A DNA stretch of 64,000 nucleotides from Gracilibacillus sp. YIM 98692 (GCF_010993965.1 NZ_WIXM01000012.1:30847-94846), one strand, 5' to 3'; shown: positions 1 to 8,066, numbered from the stretch's first letter. A program made the numbers and translations. Notes: generated from the sequence alone by a model not told the origin.

Positions 1-76
1 CCTCTCCTCTGCTGTTTAGGTAAATAATTATACAATCCTGCTTCATCGTAAAAAAGGACCGCTGCTTATTCTTTAA

Positions 77-379
77 CTATTTAGTAAGAGCCGCGAATAA
101 AACCATAGCCACTAGCGATAAGAAAAACAAAGCATAAAAAAACAGCCATAACTTTAATAATGTAGAGCTGCTTTTTATAACCTTTATTAAGCCACGTAAA
201 TCCGAAAAAGTTACTGCCTTTTCTTCTTCTTGAAGTTCTTCCATATTTATCCTTTTTATTTTGGTTCTCCAGAATTTCTTTCCTTCATCTGTAAATTGAA
301 ACCAATAAACAGACAATGTTCCTGCTAAAACAATGGAACTTATACTTATTAAGAAAATGATTAGTTTAAGGCTATCCAC
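77..379 (-). CDS. Small two-pass membrane protein, unknown function
   Basis: About 100 residues with one hydrophobic segment near the N-terminus and another at the C-terminus, joined by a charged loop containing a glutamate-rich patch (EELQEEEK). I chose the GTG at 379 because a strong GGAGGTG lies 6-7 bases upstream; an in-frame TTG at 394 would overlap that ribosome binding site. No family recognised. It is followed by another small membrane protein gene on the same strand. Confidence 0.6.
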   Translation of the reverse strand: MDSLKLIIFLISISSIVLAGTLSVYWFQFTDEGKKFWRTKIKRINMEELQEEEKAVTFSDLRGLIKVIKSSSTLLKLWLFFYALFFLSLVAMVLFAALTK

Positions 380-540
380 TTTATTCACCTCCAATTAAAT
401 CATCCTGGCTGAAAAAAGCATAAAACTATAATTATTCGTGCCATCCTCTTAGACTTTCACTTACCTTTTTTTTATTTTATTTGGTCATATGTTTTCTACA
501 TAAACTCCTTTTCTTCAATTCAAGCAACCTACTTACAAAA

Positions 541-969
541 TTATTTTTTTCGATGTTTTACATCTTCCTGTTCTGCAAGTTTTTTTATATAAGGTTTAAT
601 TTTTGACAATTTTATTACGATGCCAAGTACCACAAAGACAAATAAACTAACAGGGCCTCTTCCCCTTGCAGTATCTATTGAAATCCATTGTTCATAAATG
701 TCGGTAGGAATTAATTTAAGCAATTCAGGCAAAATAATTATAATTGCACTAGGTATTAATGTAAGACTCATTCCTTTTATGATGGGATTAACACCAAGAA
801 ACACCATTAGATAAATCATGGTACTCAGACAAACTATTAAAAGTCGTTGCCCCCATATTAATGATACACTTGTCCATATTGCCGAACCGATTAATGAAAC
901 AAATACAATAATAAGTGCGATTAAATAGTACACGTTATTTTCTCTAAGTAGATATATTAAATTCTTCAT
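541..969 (-). CDS. Small integral membrane protein, unknown function
   Basis: 142 residues with about four hydrophobic helices and a lysine-rich cytoplasmic tail (KIKPYIKKLAEQ...KHRKK). ATG start preceded by GGTGTG. No catalytic motif is visible and I do not recognise the family. It lies about 160 bases upstream of the preceding small membrane gene on the same strand, so the two could be cotranscribed. Confidence 0.6.
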   Translation of the reverse strand: MKNLIYLLRENNVYYLIALIIVFVSLIGSAIWTSVSLIWGQRLLIVCLSTMIYLMVFLGVNPIIKGMSLTLIPSAIIIILPELLKLIPTDIYEQWISIDTARGRGPVSLFVFVVLGIVIKLSKIKPYIKKLAEQEDVKHRKK

Positions 970-1208
970 TTTATATACACACCTGTTTAATATTTAGGAA
1001 AATTTAGTGGTAGTCTATCCATACAGCTATTAAATTATCCTGCTTCAATTGGTAAGAAAAGCGAATCAACAGCAGCTGACCCTTTTGCTTTCTCGATGAA
1101 TTCGCTTATGACAGAACTTGTCGCGCTCTCCGTTAAATAAAGCACCTAACGCATCAATTTTTTTCGATATATTACTCGCAATTTTTTCCAGTTTAGTGTA
1201 AAGTTAAT

Positions 1209-1230
1209 TACATCTAAAATATTTGATGTA
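1209..1230. promoter_or_regulatory. Candidate ArsR operator 1
   Basis: Inverted repeat TACATC-N10-GATGTA immediately upstream of the arsR ribosome binding site. Its core resembles the ATCAA/TTGAT palindrome before arsI, and the placement fits autorepression by ArsR. Binding is inferred. Confidence 0.5.
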
Positions 1231-1245
1231 CATAAGGTGAGGTAT

Positions 1246-1554
1246 ATGAAAACTATAGCTGTCAATGAATATACATTTGAACATTATGCGAATGCTTTTA
1301 AAGCATTGGCTGACTCAAAACGTTTAAAACTATTGAATGAATTATGTTCTCGTGGTCAAGTTTGCGTATGCGATCTTTGTGAGATTATGGAGATGACCCA
1401 ATCTAAACTTTCGTATCATCTAAAAATCTTATTAGATGTGGATCTTATTACACAAGAAAAAAAAGGGAAATGGAATTATTATGAATTGAATCAAATGCAG
1501 GTTAATCACTTATTGTCACCTGAATTATGTTGTTTGTTTCGTCCTACTTGTTAA
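1246..1554 (+). CDS. arsR: ArsR/SmtB-family arsenical-responsive repressor
   Basis: About 102 residues forming a single winged helix-turn-helix domain. The CVCDL motif near residues 42-46, ahead of the recognition helix (SKLSYHLKIL), is the classic As(III)/Sb(III) site of ArsR proteins, and the C-terminus adds further cysteines (ELCCLFRPTC). I start at the ATG at 1246, spaced correctly from AAGGTGAGG; the GTG at 1237 overlaps that site. It sits upstream of arsI with a palindrome before each gene, so it probably represses both and is released by trivalent arsenicals, perhaps methylarsenite. Confidence 0.9.
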   Translation: MKTIAVNEYTFEHYANAFKALADSKRLKLLNELCSRGQVCVCDLCEIMEMTQSKLSYHLKILLDVDLITQEKKGKWNYYELNQMQVNHLLSPELCCLFRPTC

Positions 1555-1575
1555 ACAAATTTTTTTGGTGAATAC

Positions 1576-1591
1576 ATCAAAAAAATTTGAT
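1576..1591. promoter_or_regulatory. Candidate ArsR operator 2, before arsI
   Basis: Near-perfect palindrome ATCAAA-AAAA-TTTGAT between arsR and arsI. It shares the ATCAA...TTGAT form typical of ArsR-family sites and partly resembles the palindrome before arsR, suggesting that arsI is controlled separately as well as by readthrough. Confidence 0.5.
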
Positions 1592-1623
1592 ATAAAATAA
1601 TCCATTAGGAGGAATTCAGAATA

Positions 1624-2019
1624 ATGAATATCCATATTGGTTTAAATGTCACAAACTTAGAGTCATCTATTTCTTTTTATTCGAAGTTATTTGGCGCAGA
1701 CCCTGTAAAGGTGAAAGCGGATTATGCGAAGTTTCTATTGGAAGATCCAGGTCTAAATTTCACATTGCGCCCCGTTGAACGTGTGGAAGGGAACCATATC
1801 AATCATTTTGGTTTCCAAATTTCGAACACAGAAGAATTAAAAAAGCAAAAAGATAGACTAGATAAGCTAGGATTCTTTTCACGAGATGAGAATGATACAA
1901 CGTGCTGCTATGCGAGACAAGATAAATTTTGGATTACTGACCCAGATGGACATGAATGGGAATTTTTCTACACCAAAGAAGATACAGAAGTTGACGCCAT
2001 TAATATCTGTTGCAGTTAA
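1624..2019 (+). CDS. arsI: ArsI-like C-As lyase (organoarsenical demethylase), VOC fold
   Basis: 131-residue vicinal-oxygen-chelate protein. Candidate Fe(II) ligands are H4, H61 and E113, matching the known ArsI His-His-Glu triad. A vicinal cysteine pair in TTCCYA (C94-C95) is the thiol site that binds trivalent organoarsenicals in ArsI. ArsI enzymes use Fe(II) and O2 to cleave the C-As bond of methylarsenite and trivalent aromatic arsenicals. A second CC pair lies at the extreme C-terminus. Good AGGAGG site. No arsenite efflux gene or arsenate reductase is nearby, so this is a minimal arsR-arsI module. Confidence 0.85.
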   Translation: MNIHIGLNVTNLESSISFYSKLFGADPVKVKADYAKFLLEDPGLNFTLRPVERVEGNHINHFGFQISNTEELKKQKDRLDKLGFFSRDENDTTCCYARQDKFWITDPDGHEWEFFYTKEDTEVDAINICCS

Positions 2020-2025
2020 TACGTT

Positions 2026-2060
2026 AAACAAACCGATTTTTGGAATCGGTTTGTTTTTTT
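2026..2060 (+). terminator. Intrinsic terminator of arsR-arsI
   Basis: 13-bp perfect stem (AAACAAACCGATT paired with AATCGGTTTGTTT), TTTGG loop and a following T-run, directly after the arsI stop codon. Confidence 0.9.
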
Positions 2061-2143
2061 ACCATTTTTTTAATTAGCCTGCTTTTAACTTAAGTTACAA
2101 TTATTCACAATGAAATCAGTTTTTGCTTCTATTTTTATATCAT

Positions 2144-2614
2144 TTATTTATTTCCTTTCTCCCGGTTGATTCTGCGTTGGAAGAATATAAAGATAGGAAG
2201 CGGAATAATAATCCATCCTAAACTTTTAACAAAGCTATTTAAAGCACGTTGTTTGTTACTTTCCGTTCGCTGTTCCACCATCGCATCATATTGTCTTCTT
2301 AGTTCTTCTTCACTGACATCTTCTGTTTCATCTTCACTATTTTCGACTTTTGGTTGATGTTCTCTCATATTTTTATACTCTTCAAATGTTTCGATATAAG
2401 TATTCGGTGATACATAGTCTGCGACTGCCATAAAAGCAAACACACCACCACCAATAACCATAACCAAAGTAATAAATGCCACAGCATAATAATACACTTG
2501 CCTAATCACAACTTCCCCCTCCTCATCATTAAACTTATTTAATTGCTTTCCACCCACACCCATTAATAAAACAAAGAATACGACTAACAAAACAGCCAAA
2601 GTAATGAACACCAT
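2144..2614 (-). CDS. Membrane protein, unknown function
   Basis: 156 residues: an N-terminal hydrophobic helix, a second helix around residues 42-66, a long acidic loop (residues ~75-125, rich in Glu/Asp), a C-terminal helix and a basic tail (QRRINREKGNK). ATG start after GGTGAG. No recognised domain. It stands alone between arsI and the small spore-like protein gene. Confidence 0.6.
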   Translation of the reverse strand: MVFITLAVLLVVFFVLLMGVGGKQLNKFNDEEGEVVIRQVYYYAVAFITLVMVIGGGVFAFMAVADYVSPNTYIETFEEYKNMREHQPKVENSEDETEDVSEEELRRQYDAMVEQRTESNKQRALNSFVKSLGWIIIPLPIFIFFQRRINREKGNK

Positions 2615-2825
2615 CTACTCACCTACACTTTAGTTAAATCAAGTACTGAACTTAAATGTTGCCCTATCTATTAGACGAAATGAAATCCTAATGCGTTTCA
2701 TGGGATATTTTACCACATAATTTAAACTCGTTTGTTGCATAAAGAAAATTGCCTAATTATCGGGATATACCAAGTGTTTGTTGTAAATAATATAATTGTT
2801 TCACATTAAATGGAGGAGGATTTGT

Positions 2826-2981
2826 ATGCGTGAAGATCAACAAGCTAAAGAAAACTTAGGTACTAAGAAACCAAAAGCTTTTGGAACGGATGCACAAAAA
2901 GTAAAACAACAAATTCAAAGAGATGTAAGGGAAGGACAAGGTGCAATGACTTCACGAGAGGCTGGAGCAATGCGTGATTAA
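2826..2981 (+). CDS. Small hydrophilic Gln/Lys-rich protein, possibly spore-associated
   Basis: 51 residues, no cysteine or hydrophobic core. The ATG at 2826 follows a perfect GGAGGA at 6-7 bases; the GTG-like start further upstream lacks this. The stretch FGTDAQKVKQQIQ recalls the FGTE...NAQQVRKQNQ repeat of gamma-type small acid-soluble spore proteins, but the match is weak and only one repeat is present. The function is a guess; the ribosome binding site makes it a credible gene. Confidence 0.55.
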   Translation: MREDQQAKENLGTKKPKAFGTDAQKVKQQIQRDVREGQGAMTSREAGAMRD

Positions 2982-3043
2982 AAACCACTAAAGATGAAGA
3001 GAGACTTCCCCTTGACGGTTAGCGAAACTTATCAGGGTGCTAG

Positions 3044-3109
3044 CGTCCGTTCTCCCCCACTTATACTTCTTTCATTATTCGAAGTCTGAAAGTGGGGGTC
3101 TTACGGACG
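3044..3109. repeat. Long interrupted hairpin, possible relic of a transposon end
   Basis: Arms CGTCCG-TTCT-CCCCCACTT (3044-3062) and AAGTGGGGG-TCTTA-CGGACG (3090-3109) pair as 6+9 bp around an internal bulge. A nested ACTTC/GAAGT stem lies inside. Structured palindromes like this are typical of IS200/IS605-type ends or palindrome-associated elements, but no transposase gene is next to it. The call as a transposon relic is inference. Confidence 0.4.
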
Positions 3110-3438
3110 ATTGTTCACCGTGGCATATATATAAGGGCAACTAGTTAACTCCAAAAAAATAACAGCTATTTTTAAAAATAACGTTTTGCTTTTTTCATAA
3201 AAAGCACTTCACTTAAAATTGTTCGTACTTTGATTTTAATCCGTCATAAATTTATTCCCCTTTTCAATATATAATTATCGATTAATTATATTCCACCAAT
3301 TTTCCAAAAATATCAGAATGCCGAACATTCCTAGAGTATTAATCATACTATAAATATCCTAAGTCATTGTAAGTTTAATCATGAAATTTGATATGTATGG
3401 TTTCATACTATGTTTAACAATATCTTTAAGGGTTTCAT

Positions 3439-3452
3439 TGAAAGCGTTTACC
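3439..3452 (+). promoter_or_regulatory. Candidate CcpA site (cre)
   Basis: TGAAAGCGTTTACC closely fits the palindromic cre consensus TGAAANCGNTTTCA. It lies about 125 bases upstream of the secreted protein gene at 3576, suggesting catabolite control. Confidence 0.5.
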
Positions 3453-3478
3453 TACAATTTATAACCTCGTCAGTTTTA

Positions 3479-3538
3479 GGTATATCGAACGATTATTGTA
3501 TTTTACCTTTAGAAATAGATTGATTCGTTCGATATACC
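3479..3538. promoter_or_regulatory. Perfect 14-bp inverted repeat in the leader of the gene at 3576
   Basis: GGTATATCGAACGA (3479-3492) and its exact reverse complement (3525-3538) are separated by 32 bases, ending about 20 bases before the AAAGGAG ribosome binding site. It could be a looped or dimeric operator, or an RNA stem with a 32-nt loop in the leader. There is no T-run after it, so it is not a plain terminator. Confidence 0.5.
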
Positions 3539-3575
3539 AGATGTAAAAATAAAAAATAAAGGAGTTACATCAAAG

Positions 3576-4991
3576 ATGACATCCATTAAAAAATGGTCAA
3601 TAGCTTTATTGATCATATTGTTCTTCGTCGGTTTGTTTTTGGGTTCAAAAGTTTTTGGGGAGAGTGCCATATATACGCAAAATGAAGTTATATGTGAAAG
3701 TTGTTGGGAGTTATCATATATGGATTATCAATCAGACGTATTCATTAACGGAAAAGAAGATGGAATCTTCCTTCCAACTTCATCACTGATCGCAGAAGCT
3801 TCAAGTGAAGATATTTATAATCACTATGCTGTTCGAGATGTTACATCTTCTGCAACTGAGATTGGAGCAGATACAAAAAAGAGTCAAGACATTTCAACCC
3901 TTGTTACTATACAAGGCATAAGCGGAAGTACTCCAACTACGTACCTTAGCGGGAACAACTTAGAGTTAAAAAATGTTGTAAAAAAACATTTAGAAATGAA
4001 TGGCTTTGCCGTTAATATGGATTCAGATGGAACCAATCAAAGTTCTACCACAGACGTTTCTATTACTTATACAGAAGCACAAGGCAAAGCTTTTTTTACT
4101 GACGGTAACCTAACTTCTTTCTTATCACTATCTGAAGCTGCCAAAACGCAAAAGTTCAAGGATTACACTAAATCCATACAAGATGCTATCCATGAATATA
4201 AAACAGAGAAGAATGTCTGGATCTGGGATCGTACCGCCGTCTCTGAAACGCCTGATGAAACCATTAACTTTTTAGTCCAACACCACGTTGATAATCTTTA
4301 CTTGCATTTTAATCCGCTAATTAAAGAAAGCTATCCTTATTTCATCCAAAAGGCGACAGAAAATGGGATGAAAGTCCATGCCTTAATGGGAGCTCCTCAA
4401 TGGGGGCTTGAAGCTAATATTCCGGATGGGAAACATCGAATGGATTTAGTGAGAGAGTATAACGAAAATGCTCCAGCGGATGGAAAATTCATTGGGATTC
4501 ATTTTGATATTGAACCCCATGTACTGGATGAATGGGATCAGGATCGTGCAGATGCTGTACAACAATGGGCAAATTCCGTACAAGAATATATTCAGTATGC
4601 GAAGGAGTTTGGATTTACTGTAGGTACTGATTTGCCATTTTGGACAGATGGACCAAGTGTGGAGCCGTATTATCCAGGCTTTTATCAAAAAATGATTGAT
4701 ATGAATGATTATGTAACGGTGATGGCTTATCGAAATACAGCGTTAGGATCCAATAGCATCACTTCTTTATCTGAAAATGAAGTGTTATATGCGAATTCGC
4801 CAAAAGTAGAGATTGGGGTTGAACTAAAGCCACATTATTTAGATTATGTAAGCTTTGATGACAAAACGAATCTCGAAATGGAAAAAGAACTCGCCTTAGT
4901 AAGAGATTATTATAAAGATTTAAAGGCGATTGGTTTTAAAGGTATTACTTATCACAGCTATCGAGAATGGAGAGATTTAACCAATCGATAA
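3576..4991 (+). CDS. Exported or membrane-anchored TIM-barrel-like protein, possible glycoside hydrolase
   Basis: 471 residues. Residues 7-27 form an uncleaved-anchor-like or signal hydrophobic segment. Residues ~30-200 form a Ser/Thr-rich region. From ~215 onward there are alternating strands and helices as in a TIM barrel: NVWIWDR, VDNLYLHF, MKVHALMGAPQW, IGIHFDIEPH, FTVGTDLPFW, YVTVMAYRN and KGITYHSYREW. The DIEP strand is where GH18-like barrels carry acidic catalytic residues, hinting at a hydrolase, but I cannot assign a family. Upstream are a cre-like site and a perfect 14-bp inverted repeat, so carbon control is likely. Start at ATG after AAAGGAG. Confidence 0.65.
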   Translation: MTSIKKWSIALLIILFFVGLFLGSKVFGESAIYTQNEVICESCWELSYMDYQSDVFINGKEDGIFLPTSSLIAEASSEDIYNHYAVRDVTSSATEIGADTKKSQDISTLVTIQGISGSTPTTYLSGNNLELKNVVKKHLEMNGFAVNMDSDGTNQSSTTDVSITYTEAQGKAFFTDGNLTSFLSLSEAAKTQKFKDYTKSIQDAIHEYKTEKNVWIWDRTAVSETPDETINFLVQHHVDNLYLHFNPLIKESYPYFIQKATENGMKVHALMGAPQWGLEANIPDGKHRMDLVREYNENAPADGKFIGIHFDIEPHVLDEWDQDRADAVQQWANSVQEYIQYAKEFGFTVGTDLPFWTDGPSVEPYYPGFYQKMIDMNDYVTVMAYRNTALGSNSITSLSENEVLYANSPKVEIGVELKPHYLDYVSFDDKTNLEMEKELALVRDYYKDLKAIGFKGITYHSYREWRDLTNR

Positions 4992-5031
4992 AGATTTCCC
5001 TAAAAAGTTGCCTCACAAAAATGAGTATATC

Positions 5032-5062
5032 ATCACCACTACCAAATGTAGTGGTGATTTAT
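5032..5062 (+). terminator. Intrinsic terminator
   Basis: ATCACCACTAC/GTAGTGGTGAT stem, CAAAT loop, followed by TTATTTAAT. It follows the barrel-protein gene by about 40 bases. Confidence 0.75.
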
Positions 5063-5245
5063 TTAATATGGGAACATCACGAGACATTAGTAAATGGTGA
5101 AGTTCCATGTCTAATCAGTGATATTTCCATAATCAATCTAACTATTCCCATCTTTGAGACAAGAGCCCGTACATTAATTTCTCATTTTTGGTAAATATAA
5201 AGATAATCATATATAGAACTATATCTTTTCAGAAAGGGTTCACAA

Positions 5246-5779
5246 ATGTCTAGCATCCTTTTAATTTTTTTATTACAAATTATATTAGTACCAACATTAT
5301 CTCTTCGAATTATTTTTGTTGTTAAGAATATGAGCGTATTTGCTTCTATTTTTGGATTTCTAGAAGCCTTAATTTATGTATTTGGTTTATCCATTGTCCT
5401 AAGCGGTGAGCAAAGTATTCCAGAGATGCTTGTTTATGCCTTGGGTTTTGCAGCGGGAATCTTTTTAGGAAATTACATTGAAAATAAATTGGCTTTAGGA
5501 TATACAACTCTTACTGTTAACTTAATGAATATGAATACTGACCTGGTTTCAACTCTTCGGAACAATGGCTTCGGAGTAACCGTATTTGAAGGAATGGGAA
5601 AAGATAGTGTACGTTACCAGCTTCAGATTTTGACAAAAAGAAGCTTGGAAGAAAAAGTATTGCACATGATCGAAGAATATGAGCCGCATGCATTTATCAT
5701 TTCATATGAACCACGTAGGTTTAAAGGGGGCTATCTATTAAAAGCGATGAAAAGAACAAAGAAAAAGAAAAGTCTATAA
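5246..5779 (+). CDS. yebE: UPF0316/YebE-like membrane protein (DUF5698 + DUF2179)
   Basis: 177 residues. Three N-terminal helices (residues ~1-75) are followed by a soluble C-terminal DUF2179-like domain (~95-165) with the family-typical LRNNGFGVTVFEGMGKDS and RRFKGGYL motifs. This matches the two-domain layout and length of Bacillus YebE/UPF0316 proteins, whose function is unknown. ATG start after AGAAAGGG. The stop codon is overlapped by the first base of a dispersed structured repeat. Confidence 0.85.
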   Translation: MSSILLIFLLQIILVPTLSLRIIFVVKNMSVFASIFGFLEALIYVFGLSIVLSGEQSIPEMLVYALGFAAGIFLGNYIENKLALGYTTLTVNLMNMNTDLVSTLRNNGFGVTVFEGMGKDSVRYQLQILTKRSLEEKVLHMIEEYEPHAFIISYEPRRFKGGYLLKAMKRTKKKKSL

Positions 5780-5905
5780 AGAAAACTCGTCGATTGACAA
5801 GCCTTTGGCGAAGTCAGAGACGTAGTTGCTCTTATCTATCTTCCTAAAATGGTCTACTACGTCGAGTATTCTTCCTTGCTGACCATTTATACATTCTGAT
5901 ACGGT
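5778..5905 (-). repeat. Structured repeat family 1, copy 1
   Basis: About 128 bp, tandem with the next copy. On the minus strand: crossing stems AATGGTC (5848-5854)/GACCATT (5881-5887) and GACGTAGT (5819-5826)/ACTACGTC (5856-5863), then a terminator hairpin followed by TTTTCTTT. It abuts the yebE stop codon. Confidence 0.8.
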
Positions 5906-6030
5906 AAAGAAAACTCGTCGATTGACGAGCCTTTGGCGAAGTCAGAGACGTAGTTGCGCTTATCTATCTTCCTAATCGTGGTATCTACGACGAATTTACT
6001 TCAACTGTAACACGATATAAATTCTGATCA
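5906..6030 (-). repeat. Structured repeat family 1, copy 2 (diverged, compensatory changes)
   Basis: Directly follows copy 1. Its terminator hairpin CTCGTC/GACGAG is intact. The second stem has changed to ATCGTG (5975-5980) paired with CACGAT (6011-6016), and the first to CGTAG (5949-5953)/CTACG (5985-5989). Both partners differ from copy 1 but still pair. Confidence 0.75.
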
Positions 6031-6195
6031 GGAACTAAAGAACGTTTTTTTTAGATTAACGTCACTTTAACATTCTTGTAGTTAAATTAACCTGCTTCCG
6101 CAGCACATGAGATCTTTTCAGTTCAATATTAGTATTCCAATCAATATGACGATCATTTGATGACTGTCTTTTTAGCTCTTGTCCCTTTTGAACAG

Positions 6196-6753
6196 CTATT
6201 TATTTACGATTCTTCTAATAAATTTTGTAAACCAAAAAGAAATAAACGCTATTACTATATCGATGAGGAAAATGTAGAAATTATTCAATCCTTTATTAAA
6301 TTCCAGCAATCCTAAATGGACTTCTATCGTAGCAAAACCAAATGCAAATCCTGCACTTAATATTATAGTATATAAATAGAAGTTTTTCTTATTATTAGAA
6401 CAATATTGATATATAAGTAAGAAGCCTACCGGAAGTGCTGAAGCAGTCATATTTAGTGCCATAGGTAATACTGGTGTAAGAAAATATGTGTGAACGAAAT
6501 AGCCGTACCTTTCGAGTACAATATCCATGTATGTCCAAAGCATATGAACAGTATAACCAAAGAAGAACAGCTCAAATATTCTTTTTCTATCTACGGTAAA
6601 GTAGAGCAAGATCAAGGGAAATATTAATAAAGAAACTACCATCCAAAATTGCCAAGTTCCTAAGTTGGAGTAATTACTCCAATAAGATGATATTAACGAA
6701 TTTAACTCTTCGCTCTTGCCATAAATCTGTTCCCAATACTCCCTATATTCCAT
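6196..6753 (-). CDS. CBO0543-type multi-pass membrane protein
   Basis: 185 residues with about five transmembrane helices after a ~35-residue hydrophilic N-terminus. The Trp/Tyr-rich first helix region (WQFWMVVSLLIFPLILLYF), a basic cytoplasmic loop (DRKRIFELFFFGY) and the overall size resemble the CBO0543 family, common in Bacillaceae and of unknown function. ATG start after AAAGGAGG. A second protein of this kind is at 61805-62368. Confidence 0.6.
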   Translation of the reverse strand: MEYREYWEQIYGKSEELNSLISSYWSNYSNLGTWQFWMVVSLLIFPLILLYFTVDRKRIFELFFFGYTVHMLWTYMDIVLERYGYFVHTYFLTPVLPMALNMTASALPVGFLLIYQYCSNNKKNFYLYTIILSAGFAFGFATIEVHLGLLEFNKGLNNFYIFLIDIVIAFISFWFTKFIRRIVNK

Positions 6754-6853
6754 AATAAGCCTCCTTTTATTTTTAGCATTTCCATAACTTGGACACTAAT
6801 ACAAGGAATATATTGATGAATGTTTGGCATAATTTGGCCCTGCTGCGTTAGTA

Positions 6854-7028
6854 CGGACACTGAGTACCTTATTTCTAGAAAAATAACATTTTCGAAGGAG
6901 GTTTCGGACATCAGGTACGTTATATGCTCATATGGAAAAACGAATGCCTTTTCTCTGAATAAAGGAACCAATGTCCATTAGTCATCTAAAAACACCTTTT
7001 TTGATACAAATAAAGGAACAGATGTCCG
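6854..7028. repeat. Composite palindromic repeat family 2, copy A
   Basis: About 175 bp beginning GGACACTGAGTACCTTATTT and ending AAATAAAGGAACAGATGTCC. It holds four versions of one ~20-base motif, two direct and two inverted, so the element can fold into nested hairpins. Copies B and C are at 16747 and 57366. No coding potential. Confidence 0.8.
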
Positions 7029-7093
7029 CCGACCGCAGCAAAAAAGAAATCCCAACTCACTAAGAGAATGTATAACACTAACATCAGCAACAT

Positions 7094-7687
7094 TCATTGA
7101 AGCGGGTCTTTTTCCTGTACTTCTTCCACCTGGTTAAAAAGATTTTGATTAAGATCGCTGGATCGCGAATTAAAAGTAACTGGTGCACCTACTTTTTGCC
7201 CAATCATCTCAATTGCTCTTTTGATGTCATCGATATCTTTCTGTGTAGCTGGTTGATCTAATAACTCCAACCCTATTTCACCACTCACTTCTAATGTGAC
7301 TGATTTAAGTTTCGTTATATCGTTTATTTTTTTTACTCTTAACTTCATCTTTAATTCATCTTCTGTAATTCGAGCTTTCTTCAAATTTTTATGTAAGACT
7401 TCTCCATTCTGCACAACAAGTAGCGGCTCACCCATTACCCATTTTTGAACCTTTGGAATATAAATTTGCAGAACGGAAACCAAAATAACACCCAGAACAA
7501 TCAACATGCCATGATAAACGCTAATCCAGGGATCTTCTGATTTTAACGGATGAACTAAAACGGTACCAATTCCAATCATAATAACTACTTCACTGGGTGT
7601 CGCTTGAGAAATTGTTCGTTTCCCACCAAATCTCAACAAAATAAGTGCCGCAGAAAAATAAATAATTGCCTGTATCCAACCTGGCAT
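7094..7687 (-). CDS. DUF421 (YetF/YcaP-type) membrane protein
   Basis: 197 residues: three N-terminal helices (to ~residue 85) including the family motif LRFGGKRTISQATPSE, then a soluble domain with GEPLLVVQNGEVLHKNLKK and a second small region. This is the standard DUF421 arrangement; the cellular role is not established, although some homologues are spore or envelope proteins. Start ATG after AAGGAGG. A second, longer DUF421 protein lies at 20239. Confidence 0.85.
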   Translation of the reverse strand: MPGWIQAIIYFSAALILLRFGGKRTISQATPSEVVIMIGIGTVLVHPLKSEDPWISVYHGMLIVLGVILVSVLQIYIPKVQKWVMGEPLLVVQNGEVLHKNLKKARITEDELKMKLRVKKINDITKLKSVTLEVSGEIGLELLDQPATQKDIDDIKRAIEMIGQKVGAPVTFNSRSSDLNQNLFNQVEEVQEKDPLQ

Positions 7688-7897
7688 AATAATACCTCCT
7701 TACCCCTATATCATTTGTTACAAAAATTTATTTATAAGGAGATTTTAAATTTTTCATGCCAGGCCCCCGATTTTATGGGTGATTTTCTTAAATCGCAAGT
7801 TGACATAACACTCTTTTTAACACAGTTTTCTTCTTTTTTAAATAATTAAGCGATTCCTCTAATTGAAGAATCGCACCTATTTTGCAATAAGAGATGG

Positions 7898-8029
7898 CTA
7901 ATTTTGGTAACAAGTCTCATATTCGTATTTCATTAACAAGCTTTTACAAGCCAAACCATTTTCGTGATAAATCTCTTTACCAATTTCTAATTTGATAATA
8001 CCCCCGTTCTTAAGTTCAATAACAATCAT
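7898..8029 (-). CDS. Doubtful small ORF
   Basis: The open frame extends upstream to 8101, but its first codons form the stem of a terminator at 8067-8098, so a translated product would more likely start at the ATG at 8029 (43 residues, MIVIELKNGG...). No good ribosome binding site is seen. It may be non-coding. Confidence 0.2.
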   Translation of the reverse strand: MIVIELKNGGIIKLEIGKEIYHENGLACKSLLMKYEYETCYQN

Positions 8030-8066
8030 CTCAAATAATATTTCTTCACGTAAATTGCCATTCAGT

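Noticed and set aside
4446..4688. 80-codon minus-strand frame inside the barrel-protein gene
   Set aside because: Antisense shadow of a well-supported gene.
4967..5194. 75-codon frame overlapping the end of the barrel-protein gene
   Set aside because: Runs through a terminator hairpin, has no ribosome binding site and no protein-like pattern.
5778..5905. Structured repeat as a plain insertion sequence end
   Set aside because: No transposase nearby, no terminal inverted repeats, and compensatory stem changes favour a functional RNA fold instead.
5778..5905. Structured repeat as a known riboswitch
   Set aside because: It lies after genes rather than in leaders of downstream genes, and no conserved core of a riboswitch class known to me is present.
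6702..6971. 89-codon minus-strand frame across repeat copy A
   Set aside because: It lies within repeat family 2 and overlaps the start of the CBO0543-type gene; matching frames in the other copies are broken.
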